The position numbers were made by a program, and so were the translations under genes. A DNA stretch of 64,000 bases. Source: Callaeas wilsoni. Its lineage: Eukaryota; Chordata; Aves; Passeriformes; Callaeidae. Shown one piece after another: positions 24,136 through 37,425 of this stretch (positions within the stretch are counted from its first letter, which is position 1; every line of letters starts with the position of its first letter). The stretch is taken from NCBI GenBank assembly GCA_013398955.1, contig VWPU01017867.1, positions 1 to 64,000 on the forward strand, written 5' to 3'. The notes below the pieces were generated by a model. The model did no database searches and was not told where the DNA came from. It saw nothing but the letters and a program-made list of their open reading frames with translations.

Positions 24136-27060
24136 CCAGCTGTCCCACGTTTTCATTCCCACACTAAAGAAAGCTCAGCCTATTTCCTGGTGCACTTTTT
24201 GCTTCTTCTCAGTGTGGCTGAGAATTGAGGAGCCTCTTTACCCCGCCGCAGGAATGTGATCTGGTTACAGCGTTGGCTCCTGTTTACTCTAGCAGGCAAA
24301 TCACAGCCACCCTCTAATCCTTCAGTGCTTCCACCAGCATTTCTCATGTCAGGGAAAAAAAATGAATCTACAGCCTTTTGAAATGGGTAAATATAAATAT
24401 ATAGTGCACAACATGTCCTGTTCCAGCCGGGTGAGAGCCCTAGGACTGATTGATAACACGGCTCCTTTCCTGCTCCACTTCTGCTCTAGGAAAACTAAAT
24501 AAAGGTTTGAAGGAGAAGTATTTCTATTTTTAGTACAGGAGTGTGGAGTCACCTCAGCCTTTGCTGAAATTCTGCCTGTACCTAAGCTGGCTTTGTCCAG
24601 CAAAGTGCTTACACTTGTTTTTGTCTGAGAATTTCAAATGCTTCAAGTCTGCTTCACAGCTGAATATTTGCCAGAACTGCAGCCCAGGTGGAGAGGGCTG
24701 TGGTGATCTTCAGGTTGATCAGAAGGAGACAGCTCTCCTTTTGGGTTTGCAGATGACAGCTTGGGAAGGAGGGTGTCTTTTCCCTACAAAAATATTGAGC
24801 ATTAAGTAAAGAACCCAGGTCAAAATCAGAACAAAATGCGATATGAATAGGGAAATATAGAGAAGTGGGGAGATATAATGCACATCAATCAAACCACGTT
24901 TGCATTTTCAATGTATTTAACACCATTTACAATACAACTCTAAAAGAAATACCACTCTGATATTTGTTTTTCATTTCCTAATAAAATAGTGAGGCAATTT
25001 AGACAATTTTTTCTCCCCGACAAAAGAAATTTCACAGGAGCTGCTGTCATTTTGGCAGACTTTTGTATGCATAATACATAATCTTTCATTCTCAGAGCCT
25101 TGTGCTGAAAATTGACAGACAATGCTTTTGTTTTGCAAATACAGAGGAAAGCATTCGCTCTGAACTGATGGGAATTTCTGCCTTTTTTTCCCGTTTTCTC
25201 CCTGCAGTGGGGAGATCTGCTGGGGAAGAGCAAACTGCAGCACGGTTTTGCTACAGTGCACACTGACAATGCGAAAACAAAGAATGTTCCAGGACGCTCA
25301 AGAATCAATGCAAGCTATGAAACAAACTGCTTCCCATAAAGCCAGCGGCTGTGCCACGAGAATCCATTTGAAATTCATCCCGCTTATTTTAAATATTTCC
25401 TTCATAAAGGATTTTTACTGCCGAACATTCCCTTCCTTCTGTCCTGTTCGTCATTTGGAATGAGCTGAAGACACTTACAGTCCTCAGATCCTTATCTTTC
25501 CTGAAAGCCATCAAATCAGCTTCAACCTGGGACCAGGGGGGGAAAGTTGGCAGGAACTGTCAGTAAAAAAAAATAACACCTTTTCCATGTTGTGTTTGCA
25601 GAGAGGTTTCTGTACACCTGTATCCACTGGGAGAGAGCTTTATAATAAATGTATTTTTAGATTAAATTTGAAATTATATTTTAAATTTCATTTGAAATTT
25701 AATTTGAAATCGAAGTTTAGGTTTAAATCTATCAGGCAGTCAGTGGTGGCCACAGAGGGACAGCACTGTAGCACCCCAGAAAAAGGTAGAAATGTCTCTC
25801 TACATTAAATTTTATATAAACCTTGGCTACAGGAGCGGGCTGGGCTGGAAGAGCTTGGGAAGTTTTGTTGATATTTGTGTGATTGCTGCTGGATCTGGGC
25901 CCATGGGAGGCAAACTGCCTGTAGTTCGAGAAAGGACTGGCTTGGAGATTTTCTCATGGAATGGGTTTCTGTTGGAAAATGCCAGATTCTCAGAACCCAA
26001 ACTCTTCATGGGAACGAACGTAGCACATCAAACAGAAATGGTATTCCTGGGAGAAAGTGAAACAGAGAAAACAAAGAAAAGAGGGGAAAAATCCCCCAGT
26101 ATCCCAAAAAGAAGCATGAGTGCTAATGATGTTTACACGAGATGCTGAAGTCCTGCTCCAGTAATTATTTCAACGGAAAAAGGAATAACTGGAAGGATGC
26201 TGTGGTGCATTTTGAGTATATAACAAATTGTGTATCCTATGTAGCAAAATATAATCTGAGTATTTACCAGAAGCCTCTAGCTCTTGATCAAAGTAGAAAA
26301 ATAAGTTTTCTGTTGGTTGTATTCATGTTTCTGTATCATCTTCTCCTCGCTGCGCGTTTATTTCACAATACATCAAATTGTTCTCTTCACTTCTTTCTCT
26401 GCAGGTTTAGCCAGGCATGAAGTGCTAATAGTAGTGCTGGTAAGTGCTTTTCAAGCTTAATTAATGGTCAGAAGAACCGTCAAAATTCTTGACAAGATTT
26501 TTTTTTTTAGTGCAAGTAAACGTTATTGTCTTGTTTAGAGTAGAGATGAAGCCCTGGGGAAGTTTGCTAGAGGAAAATGATGACATTGCCTACTAATAAT
26601 AAAGGCATTGCAGATGTTTTAGCAGATAATGTGGTCGTGGAGGTGGAACATGAGACTATTGAGCACTTGGGCAGTGATTTTGAACACTAAAGAATTTAGA
26701 TTTCAGATCTTCACTCACCCTTCCATCTCATCCACTTTTAATGGAAATTGTCTCCCCTAATTATTTAGGAGCAGGGAGAAAAATCAACACATTAGAGACA
26801 CAGGAAGAAAAATTGCTGAATAACAGAAGTTTTCACCTTCAACTTCCTTCTAACATCCTGTCTTTTGAGTCTGTATATGTTTTGGTCCAGTTTAAAATAA
26901 ATAGAACAAAACCCCACTTAGCAGTTTTCAAATAACCTCGAGCTGTGGTTTATTTACTTCCAGGAATTAAAAAATCCAGGCTCACAAAGGGATGTAGAAA
27001 CTGCATTCACATCCAGGTGTTTAGCTCCCAAAATCAGTGAGTTTGCATGTTTAAATACTT

Positions 27061-27290
27061 AGAATCATTGAATGGTCTGGGTTAGAGGGGAGCTTGAGGA
27101 TCATCTCATTCCAGGGGCAGGGACAGCTTCCACCACCCCGGGCTGCTCCAAGCCCCATCCAACCTGGCCTTGGACACTCCCAGGGCTGGGACACCTCATT
27201 TTGAACTATTCTTAATGTATCCCAAGGGTCAGGACAGGCAACACAAGGCCAAATATCCCATCAGGCCCAAGCTCCACCCAACCTGGCAAA
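27061..27290 (-). mobile_element. CR1 LINE 3' fragment
   Basis: AGAATCATTGAATGGTCTGG starts the antisense CR1 tail. GGCTGCTCCAAGCCCCATCC and CTTGGACACTCCCAGGGCTG follow. Confidence 0.85.
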
Positions 27291-30200
27291 CTTACAGGAT
27301 TTGCCTTGACTTTCCTAGTATTGACCGATCCCTACCTAAAAAATGAGGAGCCAGGCCGAGCAGATGGAGAAAGGTATTCCCAAAGTTACCAGAGTTTGTA
27401 AGGCCCAAACCAAACTGTTCTGAGCAGTACTCATAGCTCAAAAAAAAGCCCATCTGGTGGCAGAGCTCCCCGGGGATTTAAAAATAGCAGTGCCTGGTCT
27501 GCAGACATGGCTCCTCGTGCATTCACATGCTGATTAACCATCTGATTTGTGCTGCATTTAACGCTGACAACTGCTTCGCAGAACCCCAGAGTGTGCATTA
27601 AGCTCTCATAAAAACACTTACGGCCATCACTGTCCGTGGCACGCTGGATGTGCCAAGCAAAAAATTAACATAACTGGATTGTTATTGTCTCCAAGCAAAA
27701 GGTATTATTAGCACGACTGGAACACCTCCAGTTCTCTCCCCAGTCCTGCCCAGTTCCCACTGCTAATAGGATCTCGCTCATTTTAGGCTCCAGGAGCAGG
27801 ACATGCCACCATGACGGGCACATACACACCAGGGTAAATGCTGAGGGGTGGCCGAGCCGCAGAAACCCCAAATATCAAATCCCCACCATCCCAGCAGGAT
27901 TTGTTGGGAAGTCTTCATCATTCCTGGGCAGATGGAACAGATTAAACGCAGTATTCAAGATTATCTCGATGAAGTTCTCCTCTTCAATACGCATTTTTGT
28001 GAAGCCTCAGAGCACTATTAGCAAGATTTAATCAATTAATCAACATCCTTTATCACAGTGGATACCAGCGAGGATGTGCTGATGCATGAAGCACTCAGAA
28101 AGCTTTGCAGCTGAAGAATCAGCCTCTAAAAGCCTTTCCTCTTCAAAGACAGCGAGGTCAGAGCAGGGTTTATTGCAATCTTCCCCATAACAGAGGTCAA
28201 AAATTAATGCTGGGGGTAATTAACACCCTCGCTTGCCTTGCAGGCACAAGTGATTCGTTTGTTCTAAAGTCTGGGGCCACACCACGTCGCTCATGGCCTT
28301 CACTGCCTCCAACTGTCACAAACTGGCAGCAGATGTTCCAGGCAGATGTATTAATGGGATAAACATTTGCAGAGGGAGCCTGACTAAGTTATGTGCAGGA
28401 ATTCAGAGGGAGAGGATCAATGCCACTTCTAACAAATAGCTTTTTTAATAGTATCGCTCTGCTTCCCTTTTTCTTCTTCTCTGCTGCCTGTCTCAGCATT
28501 TTTGGGTATAATTTGTGCTGGACAGTGAACTGTGCTGAAGCACGAGATGGGGAGTTTTTATTACCTGGCACAGCAACACCACGAGCAAGGCATCACTGTC
28601 TCAAAACGCAGACAGAAAATGATATCAGTGATCTCTCCACCAATATCCTGCCTTGGTTTAAAGCTCTTCACAGCCTTCAAAGAGGGTCCTTGATTTTCTT
28701 CATTAACAGCCTCTAAATTTCTTTGGTTTTTTACCCCCTTGCTTTTTGCTTTCCCCCCTGAGAGGATGAGAAATTTTGTCCTGTCACAGGGTCCTCTTCC
28801 TTACTTTGTCATGATCCGGAGGTGAACAAGTCATGGCATCAGATGTTCCAAACTCTTTAGGCAAAATATTAATTAATATTTCATTGCTCCTGAAAGTCAG
28901 CTAAAATATCAGTAAGGATATTTGTGGTTACCTCAAAAGAATTCCAGGAGCATTTTGAAGGTGTTAGTCTTGGATATCTTGGGCTCTCTGATTTTTCCCT
29001 GATTAATCCCCCAGTAGAAAATCAGATGTCAATCATCAGACAACAGAGTTGGCAGCTCCCTGCTCATGCAGTTACAACACACTGGGAGGGCAGCAAAACA
29101 TGTTCAATAAAATATAATTCAGACATGAGCATAAATACAATTCAAAAGGCAAAATTCTCCACTCTCGCTGGTATTATAAAGAGCCAAACTGTAGAACTGT
29201 GTTTCAATTATCCCTCAGAGCCAATGAGATGGGAAGTAAATGGGGCTTTATCTGAGCAGTGCAGAGCAACAGCATCATCCATCCCAAATTACTGCTGCAA
29301 AAACGGGCCAGGCACTGAATGGTCACAGCCTGAAGCAGGAGCTTGGCAGGGGAGGAAACCTGGATTTGGGGAAAGAGCAAGCAGAGGAATTCCTGGCCAT
29401 TCCTCTGTCTCTGCTGCATTTGTCCAGGATGGTTTGGATCTCACTCTCTCAGGAGGAGCTGGGCTGAGGTGAGGCACACAGGTGAGATGCTCTGGCTTAT
29501 CCAGGATAAAAGGGTCAATGGGACATCAGCAGGATGTTCATTTTAGGGACCACAGATCACAAGATACGTGCTTAATCAGCTACTCCTGAATAGAATTTCA
29601 AGCCTAGAAATTGTTTATATTATTAAGAAGTCTGGTAATAATTTTTTTTTCCACCTGTGGTTAGTGCCAGTGACTAACCCTTAGCAGCCTGTTGAAAAAA
29701 AAAAGAACCCAAAAACTTCCTTAAAATAGCCAGAAGTTTTCCCCTCTTCCACCACTTCAATTCCATTACTCAGGTTTGTTTTCCCTTTTATTTTGTTGTT
29801 TCTCCAGGCTGCAAGTTAAAGCACTCACAGAATTTCAATCAGAATCCAGAATTCAGTTCACAAGGCAGCAGGGGCTTCCAGCTAAAGGTGTGCACACGCT
29901 GGAACAGATGAGTTTGCTGATCAGGGGCTGGCACAAAGCTGCCACTGGGCAAAGGTTCCCACCTTCAGAGACCCTCAAAAGTGAAACCCCATCCTACAGA
30001 AATGGGTGGAATTTTGCCATGGACTTCTGAGAAGTCACATTCTTTGTCCATGGCACTCCGGTGCTTAATCATGGGCCCTCTTCTCCTCCAATCCATTAGC
30101 TCTCTACAGCCTTTTTATTTAATACAGCAAATGCAGCCACATATTTATGATGATTTTGCAGTGGTAACTGCATGGACTGCTCCTCTGGGACTATGGAGGA

Positions 30201-32699
30201 GTCTGCCAAAACATCATTATTGTTAATTAATTAGGTCTATTCCGAGCCAACTGCTGCTCCCACTGAAATCGATTGCATACATTTCAATACATCCAGGTTC
30301 ATTAGAATTTGGCCCTTTTTTTTCCTGCTAAGCTCTGTATTTCTTTTGTTTCCTTAAGCAAGGTTGCTTTTCCAGCAATTCCTGATTTATTGTAGCAAAT
30401 TTCATGAGATCCCCTCAGTCTGAGGCTCAGCCCAGTAAGAACCAGGTTTGTATGTCACAAAACATGAAATATTTTTCATATGAATATGAAATATGAAATC
30501 CAAAGGGGTTTCACAATGCACCAGCCAGAAAAGAGCTTTTTTCACTCATTTTGAACTTGAGACATGCAGACGTTAAGGAGTGGGACATGTCACACACTCA
30601 GGCACTCAGTAAAAGAATTAATAATAAAGAAAAAAGAATCCTTTCGTGATTTGCACAGATTTGCAGGTGTGAATAGCAATGTTTGGCTCCTTGGAGGTCT
30701 CTGAGCTGTGATGACTTGTTTGGTGAAATGCCCTCAGTGTCACCATGTCAGGGTTTTATTTAAGACCTGTGAATTCCACCCTGTGCCTCGTTTGCAGGCA
30801 CTCAGAGCCTTCGCAGCCTCCAAACTCTGCCAGCACTTCCTCACACCTACTGGAACAGTACAAACAGAAAGAGAATGAGAAAACTGTGGATTTGTTTATC
30901 CTAACCCCCAGTTTAGGATACAGTTTTTAAGAGGATCCTAGGAAATGTGTTTCTGGGCTGGTTTCTGGCATGAAGTGGAACCTGGGCAGGCCACGAACAA
31001 GCTCTCACAGCTCTTGATGGAAAATCAGGGTGTTTTCTTTCAAAACCAAGAATTTGAACCCTTTATATTCAAAGCAGGAGATCTGAGGATATCAATAAAT
31101 GCAAAGGATGTTGATACAAAAAGTTACTTCACGATGATGGAAGAAATGGGCTGTGGTTCAGGGTACTGACACTGATTTATTCTTTCTCTCATTTAATTGA
31201 CATGTGTATAATTACCCTAATTGCCCTTGGAGGCAGAGGAGAGATTTCTCACTGTCAGGGCTGAACAGATCAGCTCAATCATTGTCACTTGGAATTGCTC
31301 TGTTCATATAAAGATGTGAACATTTTCCATTAATGCCAAGCCAAGTTAGGACCAGGAGTAGGTCAGGTAGTCTCTGGTCCCCTTACAAGATTCTGTTACC
31401 CTCTAGTGACTGAAATCTTTGAGATGCTGTAAAATGTCTTTATTGTAGACATAAAACCTTGTTCTTCATATTAAGAGGTCCCTGCTACAAAAAATCTGCT
31501 GCACAGACGCAGGGAAATTTGTACACCCATTAAAGGAATACCAGAACTCTTCCATCATATGTAAATAAATTGGTTGTCAGGTCCCCTGTATTCATAATTC
31601 CCAAGGGATTCAAGAGTCTTATTGCTCAAATTACCTGGAAATGAACAGGGAAATCTATCCCAGGAAAAAACATTCTGCCTAGGGAGATGGACATGTTGGT
31701 TTTACTTGTTCTTGGTGTGTTTCTCTCAGTCCTCTGCTGACAAAACACAGATAAATCCTTCAATCTCCATGTTCTTCCTTTGTCCAGCTGCATTATATGG
31801 AAAAGGCTACGCTCTTGGAGCCCTGGGTGAGCTGCTTGTGGGTCTGTGCAGCTCCCTCAGCTCTTCTCAAAGCTCTTCTCTTACTCACATTGTCATCACT
31901 TGGATCTGCCTGAGCCATGTCGGGTTCCAGAAAACCAACAAGGAAAGTCTGACTACAAAAGAATGAAACTTTGCTCCATCAGAAAAAGAAGCATGAAGTT
32001 GTTAAAAAAAAAAAGCCCCAGAAAACTACAGATCACAGAAATAGAAACAGTGAAGTTTGCCCATGGTCTCTTGGCTCCAGCGAGTGCCCCAGGATGCCAA
32101 AGACTTGTCATCAGAGCCACCAATGGAACATGGGAAGAGCACGCTGCTCCCCTGCTCCTGCTGCTGCCCAGGCTCCTGCTGTTTGTGTCACTAACTCCTC
32201 CTGGGAATTTCTATGGATCAGAAGTGCCTTTGTGCTGCTGACACGGGGTTCGTGGAAGTAAAATAAAATATCTGCTGGTGACATAAAGAGTAGATTTTCT
32301 CTCCATGAGAAATTACATGTCAGAGTGTTCTCTTTAAATCGCAGCTGAACATAATTAAAAACTTCAAAACAAGATTAGTAAATATTTTCAGCTCTCTCTC
32401 GTTCATGGAATTACAGGACCCAATGCCTGAAACTGCTGGGACAACTGCTAGAGAGTTTATTTTCCTTGTTCCCTTCATGCTTTGCTTTTCGTGAGAATGT
32501 TTGCACAACCTCTGGCTGAAGTGGACTTTGACACCAAAGTTTATTTTTTCAGTTTCATCACTGATGCCTTGATTTAGTTCTTATTCTACAACAGCATCGT
32601 TATCCCAGCTCCACTGCAGTCAATGAATTTCCATCAATGCAGCAGACCTGGGAGCAGGGCTGGGTTTGAAGGACCTCATGGAGCAGATACTGAAGTCAA

Positions 32700-32880
32700 A
32701 GGGAAAAGATTTAAACTTGGCCTTGTTTCAGGTCAGACTCCAAAAAACCAAATTAGGCCTCCCTATAAGGGGCTCGATGTGGCCAGAGAAGGAACTCACG
32801 TCAAAGAGAGAAGATTTTAACTTGGGCTTGTTTCAGGTCAGACTCAAAAAGCCCCAAATTAGGCCTCTCTAGAGGGGGTT
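32700..32880. repeat. 105-bp diverged tandem duplication
   Basis: CTTGTTTCAGGTCAGACTC with flanking AAGATTT-AACTTGG and CCAAATTAGGCCT occurs twice, offset by 105 bases, with scattered differences. Confidence 0.85.
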
Positions 32881-33559
32881 GGAGGTGGGTTGGAGGCCAG
32901 AGGAGGAACACGCTGCAGTCTAAGAGCAAAATGGGAAACAGGATCAGAATGGGTGAGTGACCTTTGTTTGGTGGACTAGGGGGAAAAAGGAATTGTCTCA
33001 TTTTTCTCCCTGTTTGAACATATTCAATCTCTCCCCGCAGCTCTTCCATGTTTTCTATTAAAATCTTTAAGACACCAGGCAATGAAGAGGGACTGGTTCT
33101 TACACTGGCAGCATTAAAGAATCATAAAGTGCATTTATGTTTACTTAAACCTCTTCCCATTAAAAGGACATCAGTGTGCCATAAATATCTGCTGAAGAGC
33201 TCTTTCTTTGCGCTCTCAGGTGAGGTCCAGCCTGTCCTTTCATCTCTCCCAAGCCCCACAGCAGAGCCTCGAGCCACTTCATTCAGGGCTCCTCTACTCA
33301 GGCATTTGAGGGAAACGCAGTGAGAGGGACTTTGAGAGCCCTTCACCACCCAGACACATCAATGGGTTGTGCTGTGGAGGAGATTTTGAAGTAGGAGATA
33401 CAAAAATAGCTCCTATGATTGCCTTTTGTGATGCCTTAAAGTTACTTTGCCGTAAGCACATCCCTCCTGTGATGGTTCCATACAGGCTGACTTTTGGTGA
33501 GGAGGAAAAAAGGGCAGCCACGGAAGTGATTCTCTGTGAGGAGCTCCTGGAAACTTCCT

Positions 33560-34260
33560 CCATGCCGGGAGTCGCTGGCTGGCTCTGAGAATAGACATTC
33601 TACTAAACCAATTGGACAACTGATAACGCCTCCATCATAACATATTTAAGGAAGGGGAAAAGCTCTCTCTTCTAAGGAAGGGAAGCTCTCTCTCTTCCTG
33701 CCCCTCTCAGGGGGTGAGGTAACGGCCAGCCCCACCAGGCCTCGTCCCAGCCGCGCCCTTCCCGAGATCCTGCTGCCAGGGCCTGGGGAGCCGAGATCCT
33801 GCTGCCGAGGGCTGGGGAGCCGAGATCCTGCCGCCGGGGCCTGGGGAGCCGAGATCCTGCCGCCGGGGCCTGGGGAGCCATCCTGGCACCGGGAGCAGCT
33901 TCATGGTCAAAGCCGGGAGCAGCCCCACGGCCCGTTCCGGGAGCGGCCGGGGCCAGAGAAGCCACGCGACCGCCACCATCTCAACACGATGGACTTTGCC
34001 TGCCCGGCCACTTCTAACCTGCCACACCGCAGGCAGAGGGACAAAAAGAGGCAGCAGCAACCAAACTTCTCCTTTCCGGCGCCTCGCATGAAGAGAGGCA
34101 CCAAATGGAGCCAAGGCTGGCGAAGACCACATGACCAGCAGTGAACGGCACAGCGTACAACTGTTCAATGCTGTTTTAATGTTACAGAACTCTACAAAAC
34201 TTTCCAATTGATAAAACTTCAGAACAAATAAACCTACGAACACCAATTCTCTCCCGAGTC
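33560..34260 (+). mobile_element. Probable retroviral LTR-like segment with GC-rich core
   Basis: An ACCAATTGG motif and a TATA-like CATATTTAAGGAAGG are followed by a GC-rich stretch containing a 30-bp tandem repeat. An AATAAA polyadenylation signal follows near 34220. The order matches U3, R and U5 of an LTR. The ends and family are not resolved; the segment directly abuts the better recognised LTR to its right. Confidence 0.4.
33771..33880. repeat. 30-bp GC-rich tandem repeat, three to four copies
   Basis: The unit CTGGGGAGCCGAGATCCTGC plus CGCCGGGGC repeats at 30-base spacing, with minor substitutions between copies. Confidence 0.85.
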
Positions 34261-34399
34261 AGAGAAAGGAAAATGTGAAAGCACGTGAAGAGAACAACAT
34301 GGTAACACCGAGGTCAGTACAGAGGGAGAAGGAGGAGGTGCTCCAAGCCTCAGAGCTGAGATTCTTCTATAAGCCGTGGTGAGGACTATTGATACAACA

Positions 34400-35162
34400 A
34401 ACTATTTTCCCTATAATTCATGATGTGCATGGGGGGATGCAGAATTCACCCGCAGCCAGTGAGAAGAATGGTTCTCACGCTGGAGCGTGTAAATGCTGAG
34501 AAGCTGTGATCTGGTGAAAGGCTTGGACACAGAGAGAACCCTTGCCTGCAGAGAAAGAAGAAGTAGACTTTTGCTTTTATATTAAGACAGCGCATCCTTG
34601 AAAGACTGCACCCCATGAACTGGGGAAAAAAAGCAGTTATGGAAAGACTGCTTTATTTGTGGGAGGGGCTCACATTGCAGCAGGTTTTCAGGCAGGATTG
34701 CTCTTGTGAGATTTTGAACCATGCTGGAAAAAGTTCACAAAGAACTGTCCCTGTGGGAAGGACCCCATGGCATAACAAAAGAGAGTCCTCCCTCTAAATG
34801 AACTGAAAGGAAATTTAGTTTTTTAAAGGTGACAAACTGTCCAAAACAACCCCCATGTTTTGTCTCCCTGCACTGTCAATGGGAAAAAAGGTCGGAAGGG
34901 TGGTGGTGGGGAGGAAGGTGTTCTAAAGGTTTATATTCGTTCTCGTTACCCTCGTTTAATTCTGTTAATAAATTTTTCTTTATACTTTCCTAAAGCCTTG
35001 AGCCTGTTTTGCCCCTTAAGGTGTTTTCTCCTAATCCTTATCTCACCCCGTTAAGTTTTTTTAAATTGTTCTTTCCCCTCCTCTGCTCAACTGTAACAGA
35101 GGAAAATGAATAAATGATTTTTGGTGAGTGCACTGGCCTTTGGCCAGCGTCCAACCCACGAC
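34400..35162 (+). mobile_element. Solo LTR of an avian endogenous retrovirus (ERVL-like)
   Basis: The text GATGTGCATGGGGGGATGCA followed by CACCCGCAGCC, then repeated modules of the form 'GAAGGACTGCACCCCATGAA / GGGACCC...', matches a widespread songbird LTR as I remember it. Near the end, TTTATATTCGTTCTCGTTAC, AATAAATTTTTC and GAGCCTGTTTTGCCCC precede a terminus GGCCAGCGTCCAACCCACGACA at about 35162. No primer-binding site or gag-like frame follows it, so it appears solo. The 5' boundary is uncertain. Confidence 0.6.
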
Positions 35163-36256
35163 ACCTCCTTAAACACTATTGGAAAGGATTACTGCCTGCT
35201 CTCCCTTCCTCAAAAGTTTGCATTTTTTTTGCAGGGAATTGCTTCCATTTTTTTCTCTTTGCAACTCAAAGGATTCGCCCACATTGTCCAATTTAAGTCT
35301 GCAGATAAATAACTCCATTTTCAACTTCAATCTTCCTCCAATTAAGCCATGACTCTTCAATGATGCTAGAAGTTTTTTAACCTCATACCAAAGTGCAGAG
35401 GTAAAACTGAGACAACAAACTAGTTTTGAATCCTTTAATGGATTTTTTCAGATTCATGTCATTGACAATTTGTTCTAAATAACAAGAAAAATCTCCCTGC
35501 CAATTTTCTGTATAAGGCACTGGATTTTCCAGACACTCCAGTTCCCAAAGATCAACAGGAATAAACTGCAAATTAATTGGTTCTATTGCTGTTCTCAAAA
35601 TGGACTTCCTCCATCTCTCTGGGGTAGGAGAAGCTCTAGGATGCCTCCAAGAAGATAATTAAAGCATCCTCATGTGTTTACATTCAGACTTGCCAAATAC
35701 TTCATAGAAAGGGAGAAACATTGCACCAGGCCTGGGAGGGATGGAAAAGTTAAATCACAAATCCTTAAGGAGCTATACAGAGATACAGATGGAAGTGACT
35801 TAGTTAAATCAGTGTTTTTCCTCACTTTTACAAATATTATGAACAAAATGTAGAAAAAAGAGGGTTCAGCTCCTCCTATTGCAAAGCATCCAGAAACTGG
35901 GATGAGAATAATACAAAAGAATGATAATAATATAACAATAAAAAAAAGATAGTGGGAATCTGCATTAACATCTGGCTTCTCCTTGTCTATTTTAGGTTTC
36001 AATCTTGCCAGAACAAGGAGCTCTTATCACATATTGGTAAAATATCTAATGCAGAGGCAGTCCATCTCAAATAATGGCAAATTCTGAATTTCTGGCTGCC
36101 TGCAGAGTCACTCTGGGCTTCGCCTCTGCAGGACACTCAGAGCCAGGGGGAACCCTGCTTATTTCAGAGCTCTGTGCTTGTGGGACCCCTTTGAAAAGCA
36201 CAGAATGAGGAGCTGAGCTTTGGAGAAGGCTTTGAGTATTTGTCACCCAAAGGCAG

Positions 36257-36680
36257 CTTATCTGAATGTAAAGAGAACACAGACTTCTCTGAATGCAAAG
36301 AGAACACACTTATCTGAATGTAAAGAGAACACAGACTTCTCTGAATGCAAAGAGAACACACTTATCTGAATGTAAAGAGAACACAGACTTCTCTGAATGC
36401 AAAGAGAACACACTTATCTGAATGTAAAGAGAACACAGACTTCTCTGAATGCAAAGAGAACACACTTATCTGAATGTAAAGAGAACACAGACTTCTCTGA
36501 ATGCAAAGAGAACACACTTATCTGAATGTAAAGAGAACACACACTTCTCTGAATGCAAAGAGAAAAAAAACTTATCTGAATGCAAAGAGAACACACACTT
36601 CTCTGAATGCAAAGAGAACACACACATCTGAATGTAAAGAGAACACACACTTCTCTGAATGTAAAGAGAACACACACACT
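36257..36680. repeat. Minisatellite: 26-bp unit arranged as a 52-bp higher-order repeat
   Basis: CTTATCTGAATGTAAAGAGA plus ACACAGA alternates with CTTCTCTGAATGCAAAGAGA plus ACACA. The alternating pair recurs at exactly 52 bases (36309, 36361, 36413 and onward). About 16 half-units are present. Toward the right end the alternation decays. Frames on both strands remain open only because the unit lacks stops in them. Confidence 0.95.
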
Positions 36681-37262
36681 GCGATCAGGGACAGCCTGGG
36701 TACAACACATCCCATCTGTGTCCTTCTCCAACGGCAGCAGATGTCCTTTGCCTCCGAAGAAAACCCCTTTTTTGGTGCAGGGCTCTGGGGGTGACAGCGT
36801 TTGTCCTGTGGCAGCTCAGGGGACGCGAATCATTTGGGCTCTGCTGGTTTATCAGGCCCCAGCCCCTGCAGGTCCAGCACAGGCCGCTGTCCCCAGCGTG
36901 CTGGGGGCTGATCAGCACCCAGGGACACGGGACAGCTGTGGCCAGTCGGTGCTTGGAAGCCTCTGCTGGTCCCACAGGAGCCCTGGTGAAAGCCCTTCCT
37001 ATAAATAATGGGCAAGCATTGCTCACCTCATTGTTGTCAGCAGTGAAAGGAATCAACGGCTCCATCTGGGCTCTGGCATCTTCTCAGAGAACCAGGAGAG
37101 GGTCCCAGAGGACCCTGAGGGACAGCACGCTGTGGAAATTAGAATGTGGCACTGGGGATGAGGTTCCTGCTGAGGTTTCCTTCCTGCTTTGCTGGATCAG
37201 GGCTGGGGCTGTACCCAGGTTTCTCCGTCTTCAGAAAAAAACCTGTTCCACCGCCCAAGCAT

Positions 37263-37425
37263 CCAGGGGGAACTACTGGAACAGGCTGTGGCTGCCCCTG
37301 GATCCCTGGAAGTGTGCAAGGCCAGGTTGGACGGGGCTTGGAGCAGCCTGGGACAGTGGAAGGTCTGCCATGGCAGGGGATGGGCTTTAAGATCCCTTCT
37401 CACCCCAACCATTCTGGGATTCCCT
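37263..37425 (+). mobile_element. CR1 LINE 3' fragment
   Basis: CTGTGGCTGCCCCTGGATCC, AAGGCCAGGTTGGACGGGGC, TTGGAGCAGCCTGGGACAGT and a final CACCCCAACCATTCTGGGAT are the canonical sense CR1 3' order. Confidence 0.92.

Larger units (their letters stand above)
15936..33559. other. Intergenic block between the CCDC81-like gene and the LTR region
   Basis: No gene was recognised in about 17.6 kb. Open frames, including a 182-codon one at 28924-29472, show no family resemblance and no codon bias I can detect. The block contains CR1 tails (21388-21483, 23945-24135, 27061-27290), a 63-bp triplicate (22374-22562), a 105-bp duplication (32700-32880) and several AT-rich stretches (for example 17800-18750 and 25640-25730) that could be regulatory. 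Confidence 0.6.

Noticed and set aside
28924..29472. 182-codon plus-strand open frame
   Set aside because: It resembles no known protein, has no splice or promoter context, and appears to be a chance frame in non-coding DNA.
36414..36794. Several open frames with repeated SECKENTH-like or FTFREVCVL-like residues
   Set aside because: They are readings of the 26-bp minisatellite in different frames and strands.
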